Positions 25,224-34,900 of a DNA stretch of 64,000 nucleotides are shown here, piece after piece; the stretch's first letter is position 1, and each line of letters opens with the position of its first letter. A model generated the notes under the pieces. The model saw only the letters and a list, made by a program, of their open reading frames with translations, had not been told where the DNA came from and did not search any database. Source of the DNA: Butyrivibrio proteoclasticus P6B7 (lineage in GTDB: Bacteria > Bacillota > Clostridia > Lachnospirales > Lachnospiraceae); the NCBI RefSeq assembly GCF_000622085.1, contig NZ_JHWL01000011.1:1-64000 (forward strand), read 5' to 3'. The translations under genes were made by a program, and so were the position numbers.

Positions 25224-25853
25224 TTATTTATTGCGCCATTGATATTTATGTAAATCAACAACTCCATCTTTGACTTCGACTCCTTCAGAGAGCAGGATTT
25301 CTCCCTGCTTCCAGGCTCCGCCAAATGCATAGTTGCCGGCAAGTTCGCCTTTTGAGTTTACTACACGATGACAGGGAATTGTGCTGGGGTCAGGGTTTTT
25401 GTGAAGAGCATTTCCTACAGCTCTTGCCATCTTTCTATCCCCAGCTTCTTCTGCAACCTGCGCATAAGTTGCAACACATCCCTTTGGGATTCTGGCTACA
25501 GCATCATAAATCCTCTTAGTCGGAGAGTCTGCTATCAGGTCGTAGCTCTCGGCAATCATGAGCTTTATGTCTTTATCCGGGATACTTCCATCGAGGATGA
25601 TTGTATTCCAATGCTCCTTATTCTGATGGTATCCGGGAATAACTGAGCTGTAAGCCTTTCTCCAGAAAAAAGCCGTCTCGGGATCAACCTTCACATTGAG
25701 ATTTATAAAGCCCTCTCGTTCATAAGTCCACAGGAATGCTTTTTTATTATACTTATATCGCACCAGCTGCCAGTTAGGATCGTGGAAGGGCGCTTCCTGA
25801 TAAGTATCCGGAAAAGATAATCCGTATTTTAATGCTTCTTCTCTTGTTTTCAT
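25224..25853 (-). CDS. YjbR/MmcQ domain fused to a methylated-DNA cysteine methyltransferase
   Basis: 209 residues. The first 105 match the YjbR/MmcQ fold (YGLSFPDTYQEAPF, FINLNVKVDPE, HWNTIILDGSIPD). The rest is an O6-alkylguanine-DNA-alkyltransferase/alkyltransferase-like domain: YDAVARIPKGCVATYAQVAE helix-turn-helix, then the active-site IPCHRVVNSKGEL. The cysteine acceptor is present, so repair rather than an ATL role is predicted. YjbR proteins may bind DNA, which would make the fusion a two-headed repair protein. Confidence 0.85.
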   Translation of the reverse strand: MKTREEALKYGLSFPDTYQEAPFHDPNWQLVRYKYNKKAFLWTYEREGFINLNVKVDPETAFFWRKAYSSVIPGYHQNKEHWNTIILDGSIPDKDIKLMIAESYDLIADSPTKRIYDAVARIPKGCVATYAQVAEEAGDRKMARAVGNALHKNPDPSTIPCHRVVNSKGELAGNYAFGGAWKQGEILLSEGVEVKDGVVDLHKYQWRNK

Positions 25854-25881
25854 GAAATAATTCTAACACATTCAAATAGAA

Positions 25882-26571
25882 TTACTCATAATTCACTGTT
25901 ATTTTTCCCAACGTTAATTTATCCAGAACCTTATCATTAGTCTTTACTGTATGTTCCGGTAGAATCTTTTCTTGATAATACACGCCATCCCAGTTTAGAA
26001 GCTTTTCTGGGTCTTCGGAATATCCTGTTAAATCACAGGTATTTACAAGAAATTTGGCATATTTTACTGCAAGAGCATGTTTTATCCGCATATTAGTGAG
26101 GATGCTTTCATCCAACCCTGTTCTTGCAAGCTGATTCCCGGTCATGCTGCTTAAGATCATCTTTGCTTCGACCATTGCTTGTTTTTCTTCCGCGCTACTT
26201 AATACAACTCCTTCAGAAAGAGCTCTTTTATAATAAATCTCATCTGATATACAAGTGTTAACTGCCACCTTCTTGGCGTAATCACAGACAAACTGAGAAT
26301 CCATGCCGGCTGAAAAGTGGGTATTCCACCAGTGCTTTGGATTCTCAGGATCATACAAAAGAGCCTGGTTCTGCACAAACTCTTCTACTTCATATATGTA
26401 ATATCCAAATTCTCTTAAGGTAATCTCGGTATCATCAACTGTGATCAAAGGCTCATCAAGATGGTCTTCATAAACGAATCTGCTCAGTATTCTCCCGCAA
26501 ATAGCAGCAACTATCAGAATGACGTTTGCAATTAAAATTATTATGATAGCTCTTTTAACTGATCTCTTCAT
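25882..26571 (-). CDS. Membrane-anchored SurA-like/peptidyl-prolyl chaperone-like protein
   Basis: About 229 residues. It has one N-terminal membrane helix (AIIIILIANVILIVAAIC), then VDDTEITLREFGYYIYEVE, a SurA_N-type opening, and a helical region. No parvulin catalytic domain is visible. The ATG at 26571 follows AGGATGG and is preferred to the earlier in-frame codon at 26628, which lies inside the LuxR gene. It forms a probable three-gene unit with the HTH and membrane genes upstream. Confidence 0.65.
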   Translation of the reverse strand: MKRSVKRAIIIILIANVILIVAAICGRILSRFVYEDHLDEPLITVDDTEITLREFGYYIYEVEEFVQNQALLYDPENPKHWWNTHFSAGMDSQFVCDYAKKVAVNTCISDEIYYKRALSEGVVLSSAEEKQAMVEAKMILSSMTGNQLARTGLDESILTNMRIKHALAVKYAKFLVNTCDLTGYSEDPEKLLNWDGVYYQEKILPEHTVKTNDKVLDKLTLGKITVNYE

Positions 26572-26576
26572 AATCA

Positions 26577-26813
26577 CTATCCATCCTGTGTAAACAGCTC
26601 TTGGAATTCCTTTCTTCCGGGAACCCACGCCTTTTCATAAATGTGAGTGAAATGATTTTTTACCGTCTGCTCAGAAATTCCGAGCATATAAGCAATTCTA
26701 TGATTTGAAAACCCCGACACTTTAAGGTATCCGAGTTCAAGCTCTCTTTTCGTAAATCCGAATTTACGAGCTATATTAAGATACTGCTCCTTTGTAATTC
26801 CGGGATCATTCAT
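26577..26813 (-). CDS. Stand-alone LuxR-type helix-turn-helix protein
   Basis: About 78 residues made up almost only of a GerE/LuxR DNA-binding domain: FTKRELELGYLKVSGFSNHR then IAYMLGISEQTVKNHFTHIY. No receiver or sensor domain is attached. The ATG at 26813 overlaps the end of the upstream four-helix membrane protein by eight bases, so the two may act as a split membrane sensor and regulator. Confidence 0.82.
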   Translation of the reverse strand: MNDPGITKEQYLNIARKFGFTKRELELGYLKVSGFSNHRIAYMLGISEQTVKNHFTHIYEKAWVPGRKEFQELFTQDG

Positions 26814-27291
26814 CTTCCATGTCCATCTCTTCATTCATCTTACGCTCGGCATTTAACTTAAGCGGCAGAAGAAAAAACTCGATTATTACTGCATAAAAAC
26901 CTGAAAGGAAGCAGACAGCAAGGCTTGGTCCAAACGTTTCCGGCTCAGATAAATGACCCATAAGAATTATTGCTGAAGTTATGATGGCAAAAAGAGCTCC
27001 AAATACAGTAAGCTTCTGGGCAGCGCCTACGGCTTCTATAATATTTTTTAATTCAAGAAGTCTGTAATCTTTTATCCCTACTGAGAATGAATTCAAAAAA
27101 TCTTTCCACTCACCCATGATAATGAGCCCGGGAATCAGAATAAGTAAAACAAGAATCAGCGAAGGCACATCAAGAAACCATGCGACAGCAGAAAAACCAA
27201 AGCTGGTTCCGAGGGTACTGATAAGAAATACAACGATGAAAAGTACAAGCTCTCCAAATAAAACGGTACGGATATTCTTTTTCATAAGCAT
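26806..27291 (-). CDS. Four-helix hypothetical membrane protein
   Basis: 161 residues with four hydrophobic segments (LVLFIVVFLISTLGT, PSLILVLLILIPGLIIMGEW, VFGALFAIITSAIILMG, VCFLSGFYAVIIEFFLLPL) and an acidic C-terminus MNEEMDMEDE. It resembles MotA/TolQ-like small membrane proteins only in topology. The likely role is partner of the LuxR-type protein; function unknown. AAAAGGAG precedes the ATG. Confidence 0.65.
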   Translation of the reverse strand: MLMKKNIRTVLFGELVLFIVVFLISTLGTSFGFSAVAWFLDVPSLILVLLILIPGLIIMGEWKDFLNSFSVGIKDYRLLELKNIIEAVGAAQKLTVFGALFAIITSAIILMGHLSEPETFGPSLAVCFLSGFYAVIIEFFLLPLKLNAERKMNEEMDMEDE

Positions 27292-27432
27292 ACTCCTTTT
27301 AAGCTTTATTTATTCGTTATAGGTGTTCCTATTATGACGTTATCATATACACGAAAAGAAATATATAGTACCTTTTTGAATTTATTTAGTCCATCTCTTC
27401 TCTTGTAATATTCCTTGCCCACTTTCAACACG

Positions 27433-27463
27433 CAAAAAAAGACTCGGTACAATGCACCGAGTC
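27433..27463 (-). terminator. Intrinsic terminator of the fructan operon
   Basis: Minus-strand stem GACTCGGTGCATTGTACCGAGTC... with eight paired bases, followed by TTTTTTT. It lies 22 bp beyond the fructokinase stop and ends the operon. A closely similar stem-loop lies at 38598-38632 next to an att site. Confidence 0.85.
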
Positions 27464-27484
27464 TCATATTCTTTGTTCTTATCA

Positions 27485-28450
27485 TTACTTGTTTGTTAGA
27501 AAAGCTGTTATTTCTTCTTGGGTTGGCATTACAGAAAGTGCACCTTTTCTGGTGGTTATAATAGATGCCGCAGCGTTTGCAAACGACAGGCATTCAAATA
27601 ATCCGTCTTTTGTCAGATTATCAAGTCCGTTTCTGTGGATGTAATCTATGGCACAGGCACAGAAGGTATCGCCTGCTCCTGTAGTCTCTATAGTAGCAGG
27701 ATTTCTGTACCCGTCTTTTTTGATCACCATATCTTTGTAAAGAGCTATACTTCCTTCAGGTCCAAGTGTGGCAAACACGATTGGAATACCAAAGTCTCTC
27801 TTTATTTTCCTTGCTCCTGCCTCTATATCCTTAAGGCCTGTAAAAAGCTCAATCTCATTATCTGAAATTTTCAGGATATCACAGTTTTCAAAGCCATATT
27901 TCATAGCATCTATTGCATCATCTACGTTCTTCCATAAAGGTTCTCTGTAATTTGGATCAAAAGATATGACTGCTCCGCTCTCTTTAGCTATTGTAACAGC
28001 TCTGACAGTTGCCTCTTTTGCAGGTTCGTCTGTCATTGACAGTGTTCCAAGATGAAATACATCTGCATTCCTGATAAGATCAGCATTCTTCTCAACATCT
28101 TCTGCTGTCAGCATCATGTCTGCTCCGGGTTTTCTGTAAAAAGAAAAATCTCTGTCTCCATTTGGAAGTTTATTTACAAATGCAAGGGTAGTATTTACCT
28201 CCTCGTCAAAGACAAGTCCGGTAGAGTCTATACCCTGCTTTTCAATTCTCTCTTTTAACATCCTTCCGAAAAAGTCGCTTCCAACCTTGCCGATAAAAGC
28301 TGTGCTGTTGCCTAAATTCTGAAGCATAGACAGCACATTACAGGGTGCTCCGCCTGGATTAGCCTCAAATAAAGGATTTCCCTGGTTGCTGTCTCCGCTT
28401 CCTGTAAAATCAATAAGCAACTCCCCAAGCGCAACTACATCTTTTTTCAT
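27485..28450 (-). CDS. scrK: Fructokinase, PfkB family
   Basis: 321 residues of the ribokinase/PfkB fold. The substrate-binding N-terminus is VALGELLIDFTGSG and ANPGGAPCNV; the C-terminal signature TTGAGDTFCACAIDYI carries the catalytic Asp and anion hole. It phosphorylates fructose released by the GH32 enzymes to fructose-6-phosphate. Three bases separate it from the GH32 gene. Confidence 0.9.
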   Translation of the reverse strand: MKKDVVALGELLIDFTGSGDSNQGNPLFEANPGGAPCNVLSMLQNLGNSTAFIGKVGSDFFGRMLKERIEKQGIDSTGLVFDEEVNTTLAFVNKLPNGDRDFSFYRKPGADMMLTAEDVEKNADLIRNADVFHLGTLSMTDEPAKEATVRAVTIAKESGAVISFDPNYREPLWKNVDDAIDAMKYGFENCDILKISDNEIELFTGLKDIEAGARKIKRDFGIPIVFATLGPEGSIALYKDMVIKKDGYRNPATIETTGAGDTFCACAIDYIHRNGLDNLTKDGLFECLSFANAAASIITTRKGALSVMPTQEEITAFLTNK

Positions 28451-28453
28451 AAG

Positions 28454-29935
28454 TTATTTCCTCTCAAGCTCATACATAGTAACATCCATAAGAAGTTCTC
28501 CAACTGCCTTAAAACTGATACCTTCAGCTCTGACATCTGTAAGGATTACCATAGACATTACCTGCTGTCCATTATTGATGAAGAGCTCCATGCTGTATCT
28601 GTCAAGAACAAGTCTAAGTGAAATCTCACCCTTATTTCCTGCAACCTTACATCTTCTCTGATGAACAATGGCTCTTCTGCTTCCTGAATGCTTTCTGTCT
28701 ATCTTAACAATATTGTCAACAGGATCATATTCAATCGTTGAATAAGCCTTGCCATTATCAGCAAAACGAATTTCAAATTTTTTATATGAAAGTTCTGCCT
28801 GTGTAGATCTGACTCTTACTGTCATATCTACGCATCTGCCCTCAATACTTGAAAGTGAAGCACTATCAGAAATAAGTACATTCTGTCTGCTGATTCTTTT
28901 GCCGTAATAATTCTCTATCTCTCTGGCAGGCCACTGAATAAGTCTGTTATCCTTAATAGTTATTTCCCTTGGAATACTCATCTGGCCAAACCATGGGAAG
29001 TCATCGCGCCTGATTCCGCAAGTATCCCAGTTCTGCATCCAGCCGATCATGACTCTTCGTCCATCAGGAGTCTTGATTGTCTGTGGCGCATAAAAATCAA
29101 TACCATAGTCAACAGCCTGACAGTTTTCTTCGCAGAATTCTCCATTTTCATCGATACTTCCTATCACACACAAAGTTCCGTTTCCGTTGTGGAACTCAAG
29201 CTCTTCAGGGAGCATATCCTGCGGGCTTGTGAGAAGGACCTGTTTGCCATCGTGATTAAAGTAATCAGGGCACTCCCACATTACACCGAATCTGTGGTTG
29301 TTCTTGATAACAGTCTTATCATAGGACCAGTTAATACCGTCATCACTTACAAACTGTAATATCTGTCCATCGATATCCTCAGTTTTATTGCCAACTACTA
29401 TGTAATATTTGCCATTTTCACGCCATACCTTAGGGTCTCTGAAGTCATATTTGCCGGCGCCCTCAGGAAGCATAGTGCTGTCAATTACAGGATTATTGGC
29501 ATACTTCTCATAATCCCTGCCGTCACCAAAAGCTACACACTGGGTCTGAACCTCTCTGATGTTGCCATCTTCATCTTCCATTTTCTGAACTCCTGTGTAC
29601 ACCAGAAGTTGTCTGCCATCTTCCATTTCAATGGCACTACCTGAAAAGCAACCGTTCTTGTCATATTCCATATCAGGAGCTATAGCAGCAGGATAATATT
29701 CCCATGTGATCAGATCCTTACTAACCGCATGTCCCCAGTGCATAGGTCCCCATATTGTCTCATATGGATAATACTGGTAAAAGAGATGGTATTCACCCTT
29801 ATAAAGGCTAAAACCGTTAGGATCATTCATCCATCCACATCTTGGTGTCAGATGAAAAAGAGGCCTCATTTCAGGGGCAATCATCTTTTCCTTTTTCTCT
29901 TCATATTCACGTGCCTTGTTTAACTTATCACTCAT
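28454..29935 (-). CDS. GH32 beta-fructofuranosidase/fructanase
   Basis: About 493 residues. The five-bladed propeller has the nucleophile motif WMNDPNG, the transition-state stabiliser FRDPKVW and the acid/base motif WECPDYF, followed by a C-terminal beta-sandwich. No signal peptide, so it acts in the cytoplasm on imported sucrose or short fructans. ATG at 29935 follows GTGAGGATAGAA; a GTG at 29947 overlaps the previous gene. Sucrose-6-phosphate hydrolase is the alternative, but the ABC importer here does not phosphorylate. Confidence 0.92.
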   Translation of the reverse strand: MSDKLNKAREYEEKKEKMIAPEMRPLFHLTPRCGWMNDPNGFSLYKGEYHLFYQYYPYETIWGPMHWGHAVSKDLITWEYYPAAIAPDMEYDKNGCFSGSAIEMEDGRQLLVYTGVQKMEDEDGNIREVQTQCVAFGDGRDYEKYANNPVIDSTMLPEGAGKYDFRDPKVWRENGKYYIVVGNKTEDIDGQILQFVSDDGINWSYDKTVIKNNHRFGVMWECPDYFNHDGKQVLLTSPQDMLPEELEFHNGNGTLCVIGSIDENGEFCEENCQAVDYGIDFYAPQTIKTPDGRRVMIGWMQNWDTCGIRRDDFPWFGQMSIPREITIKDNRLIQWPAREIENYYGKRISRQNVLISDSASLSSIEGRCVDMTVRVRSTQAELSYKKFEIRFADNGKAYSTIEYDPVDNIVKIDRKHSGSRRAIVHQRRCKVAGNKGEISLRLVLDRYSMELFINNGQQVMSMVILTDVRAEGISFKAVGELLMDVTMYELERK

Positions 29936-29943
29936 TTCTATCC

Positions 29944-31049
29944 TCACTTACCGTAAATCATTACATTTTCTGCCAAAGCATCTGTAAGCTCAATTTCCCA
30001 ATCCGCTCCCACAGCTGCATAAATTCTGTTTGACAGAGCTTTTATTCCATCTGCATAAATAACTACAATATCTTTTTCAACCACAACATCTATATGATAT
30101 TTGGTTCCGCTTTCCAGCCTGATTGGCTGATTGTTAGGAAAAGCATTAAAAGATATATTATCATCCTGATTGTCGATGCTAAGCTTGTATTCTTCTCCGC
30201 TCTCAGGATTACTAAACACCAGGTCCATTCTGCCGGCTTCTTCCATATCAAGGTCAAAAGAGAGGTGACAAGTTTCCGGCACCTTCCCTAGATCCAGCGC
30301 ATTATTTACAGAAGTGGCATTTAACAGTTCTTTTGTGAAATATTCATTATATTGATCAGGCATGCATACCCCAAGTCTGCCGTCTGATAATTGTCTAAGT
30401 TCATATACCAGGACACTTCCTGCCCATGTATACTTCAGGCTGTCTTTTTCTCTTTTTTTGCGGTCCAGAAAGCCTATAAGATACCTCTTACCCTTGTATT
30501 CACAAGACTTGGCTGCATAGAAGCCATCCCCATCGAAAGTATCAATCTCCTCTTTTTCCCATGGTCCAAAGAAATTATCCGAAACTCTGTAATAGACCAC
30601 GTGATTCCAACTAAATACCAGATAATACTTTTATCTTTACTTGTAGCATGTAACACACATTCTTTATCTAGTCCATATGTGTCGTAGTAATCATTATGTC
30701 CTGTGTAGAAACAGTGATAGTTTCCCTGTTCATCCCTGATAAAAGAACCGGTTCCTACTGCAAGATCCTGTATTTCTGAATCCTCTGCAAAAGGAAGAAC
30801 TTCTCCTTTATCCTCAAAGCTTAAAAAATCCTTGGTATAAAAACGATGAATGGGATGATAGCCCACACCGTTATGATCTGTTTCATATAAATAATTCAGA
30901 TATACTCCATTTTCTTCTGAAAGAGCCATTACATCTCCAACATAACTGTCCTCAGCCCTTGGAAAAAGAGTATCTGCATTTTGGCTATCAGCACATCCTG
31001 TGAGCATACATGCAAGAAGTGCTGCAATTATGGCAACTTTTCTTTTCAT
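29944..31049 (-). pseudogene. GH32-like lipoprotein interrupted by one frameshift
   Basis: The frame from ATG 31049 encodes a lipoprotein signal (lipobox LTGC), the blade segments LNYLYETDHNGVGYHPIHRF and LAVGTGSFIRDEQGNYH, then loses sense after HATSKDK at about 30640. The downstream frame reads KYYLVFSWNHVVYYRVSDNF. Adding one A to the AAAA run at 30629-30632 joins both into one protein of about 368 residues. This would be an extracellular, membrane-anchored GH32/GH43-clan enzyme or fructan-binding propeller. It is a true lesion or an error in a homopolymer. Confidence 0.8.
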
Positions 31050-31101
31050 TTTTTAAAAAAGGGAGGAGAAAATCTCCTCCCTGCCTTTCCGGTAATATGA
31101 A

Positions 31102-32754
31102 TTATTTATAGAACTCATCAAGATACTTCTGGTAGATAGAGATATACTCATCAAGACCATATGCATTAACCTGCTTGAGATACTCATCCCACTCAGCATC
31201 TGTAAGACCGTTCATAACGAAGTTACTTCTGCTTGAGTTGATATAGCTTATAAGATCTGTCTGAATTGTTGTAAGCTTCTCTGTATCATCAGCTGTCATG
31301 AATACGTTAGGATATACATACTGGCAATGCATATCGTCTGTGTAATATTCCTTAATCCAATCAAGACGATACTGAGCATCATCAGGACATGTTACATAAA
31401 CACCATAGTACTCATCAAGGATTGCAAGAGGTCCGCCAACACACTCAGCCTCACGAACTTCTACAGGAGAAGCATCGCCAAGAGGTGCATGCTTAAGCAT
31501 CTGCTCACCGTTTGCGTTTGTTCCAAGCTCGAAGATATCAAACTCATCATCTTCGCCGTATGTTCCCCAGTTGTTCTGTGGTGACTGGAATGGATCATAC
31601 ATAAGATCAAGCCAAGCACATACGAATGAAGGGTTTTCACACTTAGAAGTTACTACGCATCTACCACGATCAAAACCTGATGTGAATGAACCGTTAAGAG
31701 GTGTAACGTTCTTAGTATCTGCCTGAAGAGCTGCAAGAGGCTCGAAGTCTTCAAGGTTATCAATGTTAGCTACATCCCATGTGAAGCATACGCCATATCT
31801 GTGAGACTTACCCTTAGCTACATATGTTGACCAGTCCTGTGTGAAGCACTCAGGATCGATGAGGCCTTCTTCATAGAGCTTATGAAGCCACTGCATACCA
31901 GACTTGAAGCCTTCCTGTGTTGCAGTACAAATAACCTTCTTGTCATCAGTTACAGCGATGTGCTGTCCGATATCATTGTCACCATAACCCTCACCAAATC
32001 CGTTGATAAGAAGACTAGGATCCTGATCGTTCATGATGCATGACATAGGAATGATGTCACCCTCAATACCAAACTCAGCCTGTAACTCAGATGCGTGATC
32101 CTTAAATGCCTTAAGGACTTCTTCGAACTCATCTACTGTTGTTGGCTTTTCAAGGCCAAGGAAGTTAAGCCACTTTGTGTTGATGTAAGTAAAGTTGTTA
32201 CCTACTGTCTGAATAGCTGTCTTGTTTGAACCAAGCTGCTCAATCCAAGGAAGTGCCCAGATATGTCCCTCTGAATCCTCACACATTGTACGGTATTCAG
32301 GATACTTATCAAATACTGCCTTAAGGTTAGGCATATAGTTATCAATGTACTCTTCAACTGGGATGATTACACCCTGATCTGCATATCTGATAAGGTCAGA
32401 GTTGCTGAATCCTGCATTGAATACGAAATCTGTAAGAGTGTTCTTGTTAGCCATGTTAAGCTGGATCTTGTCTCCCCACTGATCGTTAGAGATTGCTGTC
32501 CAATCAACATGTACGTTAGTCTTCTCCTCAAGTCTCTTGAAGATAGTTCTGTTGTTAGGTTCTGACTCAGTTCCTGATGGATAGCTGATTGTACCTGTGA
32601 TAGTAACTGTCTGCTCTAATGGAAAGCTGATGTTGTCTGCTGAAACTTCAGCTGCGCCGCTGTTTGCACCGTTCTTGCCACAACCTGCAAGTACACTTGT
32701 GGATAATGCAACTACAAGTGCTGCCCCTAGTAACTTACTTGTTTTCTTTTTCAT
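31102..32754 (-). CDS. Sugar ABC transporter substrate-binding lipoprotein (LplA-type)
   Basis: 550 residues. Signal peptide KLLGAALVVALSTSVLAGCG with a lipobox, then a family 1 solute-binding protein (NMANKNTLTDFVFNAGFSN, EEYIDNYMPNLKAVFDKYPE). The large size is typical of the Firmicute LplA group handling oligosaccharides. An upstream in-frame codon at 32850 exists, but AAAGGAGAGGAAA before the ATG at 32754 is decisive. It captures the fructan or sucrose substrate for the two permeases upstream; no ATPase gene is present, so a shared MsmX-like ATPase is expected elsewhere. Confidence 0.9.
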   Translation of the reverse strand: MKKKTSKLLGAALVVALSTSVLAGCGKNGANSGAAEVSADNISFPLEQTVTITGTISYPSGTESEPNNRTIFKRLEEKTNVHVDWTAISNDQWGDKIQLNMANKNTLTDFVFNAGFSNSDLIRYADQGVIIPVEEYIDNYMPNLKAVFDKYPEYRTMCEDSEGHIWALPWIEQLGSNKTAIQTVGNNFTYINTKWLNFLGLEKPTTVDEFEEVLKAFKDHASELQAEFGIEGDIIPMSCIMNDQDPSLLINGFGEGYGDNDIGQHIAVTDDKKVICTATQEGFKSGMQWLHKLYEEGLIDPECFTQDWSTYVAKGKSHRYGVCFTWDVANIDNLEDFEPLAALQADTKNVTPLNGSFTSGFDRGRCVVTSKCENPSFVCAWLDLMYDPFQSPQNNWGTYGEDDEFDIFELGTNANGEQMLKHAPLGDASPVEVREAECVGGPLAILDEYYGVYVTCPDDAQYRLDWIKEYYTDDMHCQYVYPNVFMTADDTEKLTTIQTDLISYINSSRSNFVMNGLTDAEWDEYLKQVNAYGLDEYISIYQKYLDEFYK

Positions 32755-32812
32755 TTTCCTCTCCTTTATACATTTTTTGCTATATTTAAACCTTTTCAGG
32801 TTCAAAATCGAA

Positions 32813-33727
32813 TTAACCTTTAACTGAACCAACCATGATTCCTGAATCAAAATACTTCTGGAAGAATGGATACATTACTATAAGCGGTAAGCTTGAAATA
32901 ATGATGGTTGCATATTTAAGAAGTTCTGCAAGCTGTGCTCTCTGAGCTGTACTCTGCATATCTGCTATCATTCCCGGATCTGGTTCATTCTGGATGAGGA
33001 TAGCCCTAAGCACCAGCTGAAGAGGCTGCTTATCTGCTGAATTCAGATAGATCATTGCATCAAAGTAGCTGTTCCACATTCCTACAAACTGCCACAATAT
33101 CAGCACTGCTATAAGTGGTGTGCACACAGGAAGAAGTATTCTGAAGAAGAACACCAATTCATTAGCTCCGTCCACATCAGCAGCTTCTCTAAGTTCGCTT
33201 GGAATACCTTTGTAGTAAGTTCTTGCGATGATCATGTTCCATACGCTAAATGATCCCGGAAGAATTACAGCCCACATGGTATCAAGAAGTCCCATGTTAC
33301 TGATAAGAAGGTATGTAGGAATCAGTCCTCCGCCAAAGAACATTGTGATAATAAAGATTGCGTTAAAAAACTTCTTGCCTTTAAAATCATCTCTTGACAT
33401 TGGATACGCACACAAAAGTGTTATAAATACAGAAATAACCGCAAATAATACGGAATATATAATTGCATTTCTAAATCCAATCCATATCTGAGAATTGGTC
33501 ATAACTCTCTCATAAGCTGTAAGAGTCCATTTGCTGGAATCAAATACTATTCCCTTGTTCTGAAGTGTTATAGGATCCATGAAGGAAGCTACAATAATAT
33601 AAACTATAGGGCCTATGATAGCCATTACAAAGGCTGCAAGGAGAATATAACCAACCAAAAGAAATGCTTTATCTCCAATGGAAGCTCTGGCAAATTCGCT
33701 TTTTTTAATATTTACTGTCTGTTGCAT
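32813..33727 (-). CDS. Sugar ABC transporter permease (LplC/YtcP-type)
   Basis: 304 residues with six membrane helices. The EAA loop that docks the ATPase reads ELREAADVDGANELVFFFRI. The start MQQTVNIKKSEF at 33727 is fixed by a GGGGGGGAG site; the frame's earlier codon at 33775 lies inside the neighbouring permease gene. It pairs with the LplB-type permease to form the translocation channel. Confidence 0.92.
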   Translation of the reverse strand: MQQTVNIKKSEFARASIGDKAFLLVGYILLAAFVMAIIGPIVYIIVASFMDPITLQNKGIVFDSSKWTLTAYERVMTNSQIWIGFRNAIIYSVLFAVISVFITLLCAYPMSRDDFKGKKFFNAIFIITMFFGGGLIPTYLLISNMGLLDTMWAVILPGSFSVWNMIIARTYYKGIPSELREAADVDGANELVFFFRILLPVCTPLIAVLILWQFVGMWNSYFDAMIYLNSADKQPLQLVLRAILIQNEPDPGMIADMQSTAQRAQLAELLKYATIIISSLPLIVMYPFFQKYFDSGIMVGSVKG

Positions 33728-33740
33728 TTCGCTCCCCCCC

Positions 33741-34661
33741 TTATAGTCCCTGACCGTCGTTAAGCTTCTCAACAACCTTATTAACCACTATGAGAAGAAT
33801 TACATTTATGATCGTATTAAATAATCCAACCGCTGTTGAATAACTGTAATCACCATTCAAAAGACCTTTTTTGTAAACATAAGTAGCTATGATCTCAGAT
33901 GAAGCAAGGTTCATATCTGACTGAAGTGCATAGGCCTTTTCAAAGCCGATACTCATAATGTTTCCTGCCTGAAGGATGAACTGGATAACTACCATATCCT
34001 TGATAGCCGGCCACTCTACTGCCTTGATCTGTTGCCAGATATTGGCTCCATCAATCTGTGCTGCCTCTTTGAGTTCCTTGCTGGCATTTGAAAGAGCTGC
34101 TGTATACATGATTGATGCCCAACCTGCTCCCTGCCAGATACCACTTATGATGTAGATTGGTCTAAATGCTGCTGGAATTGTAAGGAAGTTAATGCTTGTT
34201 CCAAAAAGCATATTAAGCGGACCAGTTACTGATAAGAGGATTCGTACCATACCACAAAGTACTATGACTGAAATGAAATTAGGCATGTACAAAACAAGCT
34301 GTATCTTCTGTTTAATCTTGCTACTGGCAATCCTGTTAAGTAGAAGCGCCAGTATTATCGGCATTGGAAATCCCCATAACAGACCAAAAATACTCAGTTT
34401 AAGTGTATTTGCAAGATATTGCATAAAATCGGGTGATGATAAGAACTGTTCGAAATACTTAAGTCCTACCCATTCACTCCCCAATATTCCTTTAAATGGG
34501 TTGTATTTCTGGAAAGCAATCAGAATGCCTCCCATCGGAATGTACCTGAACACTATTGTCAGTAACAGTGCTGGCCCCAGAAAGAACACATATAGTTGCC
34601 AATGCTGTTTAACATATACCAGGGTGTTATGCATCGAATTATCTTTTACCTTTGTGTTCAT
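33741..34661 (-). CDS. Sugar ABC transporter permease (LplB-type)
   Basis: 306 residues with six membrane helices. PMGGILIAFQKYNPFKGILG near the N-terminus is typical of the LplB family, and the EAA loop is ELKEAAQIDGANIWQQIKAV. The ATG at 34661 has GGGAGGGG upstream, preferred over 34733. It is the first gene of the fructan operon and faces the LacI gene. Confidence 0.92.
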   Translation of the reverse strand: MNTKVKDNSMHNTLVYVKQHWQLYVFFLGPALLLTIVFRYIPMGGILIAFQKYNPFKGILGSEWVGLKYFEQFLSSPDFMQYLANTLKLSIFGLLWGFPMPIILALLLNRIASSKIKQKIQLVLYMPNFISVIVLCGMVRILLSVTGPLNMLFGTSINFLTIPAAFRPIYIISGIWQGAGWASIMYTAALSNASKELKEAAQIDGANIWQQIKAVEWPAIKDMVVIQFILQAGNIMSIGFEKAYALQSDMNLASSEIIATYVYKKGLLNGDYSYSTAVGLFNTIINVILLIVVNKVVEKLNDGQGL

Positions 34662-34677
34662 GTAGCCCCTCCCAAGT

Positions 34678-34813
34678 TTTACATTTGCATAATTCTCATT
34701 TGCATATGTAAAATATAGCACCCACATTTTCATCTGTCAACATAATTATTTTACATTTGCACAATAGATATTTACATTTGACACTTTAATTTTTACATTT
34801 TATAATGATATAG
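34678..34813. promoter_or_regulatory. Divergent promoter region with repeated TTTACATTTG motifs
   Basis: Between lplB and lacI, the decamer TTTACATTTG or close variants occurs four times (near 34678, 34750, 34770 and 34792), and TTTGCATATGTAAA (34700-34713) is a near-palindrome of the same half-site. Such arrays are likely LacI-family operators controlling both directions. A TATAAT at 34800 serves the plus-strand gene. Confidence 0.55.
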
Positions 34814-34900
34814 GTGTCAAAAAGTCATAAATACCTACTATCTGGGGCACACCCATCTTTTGACACATTCATCTTTTATTTAGAAAGTGGAGACTACACT

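Noticed and set aside
27306-27593. Minus-strand ORF of 95 codons overlapping the end of fructokinase
   Set aside because: It is out of frame with fructokinase, crosses the operon terminator and has no start signal.
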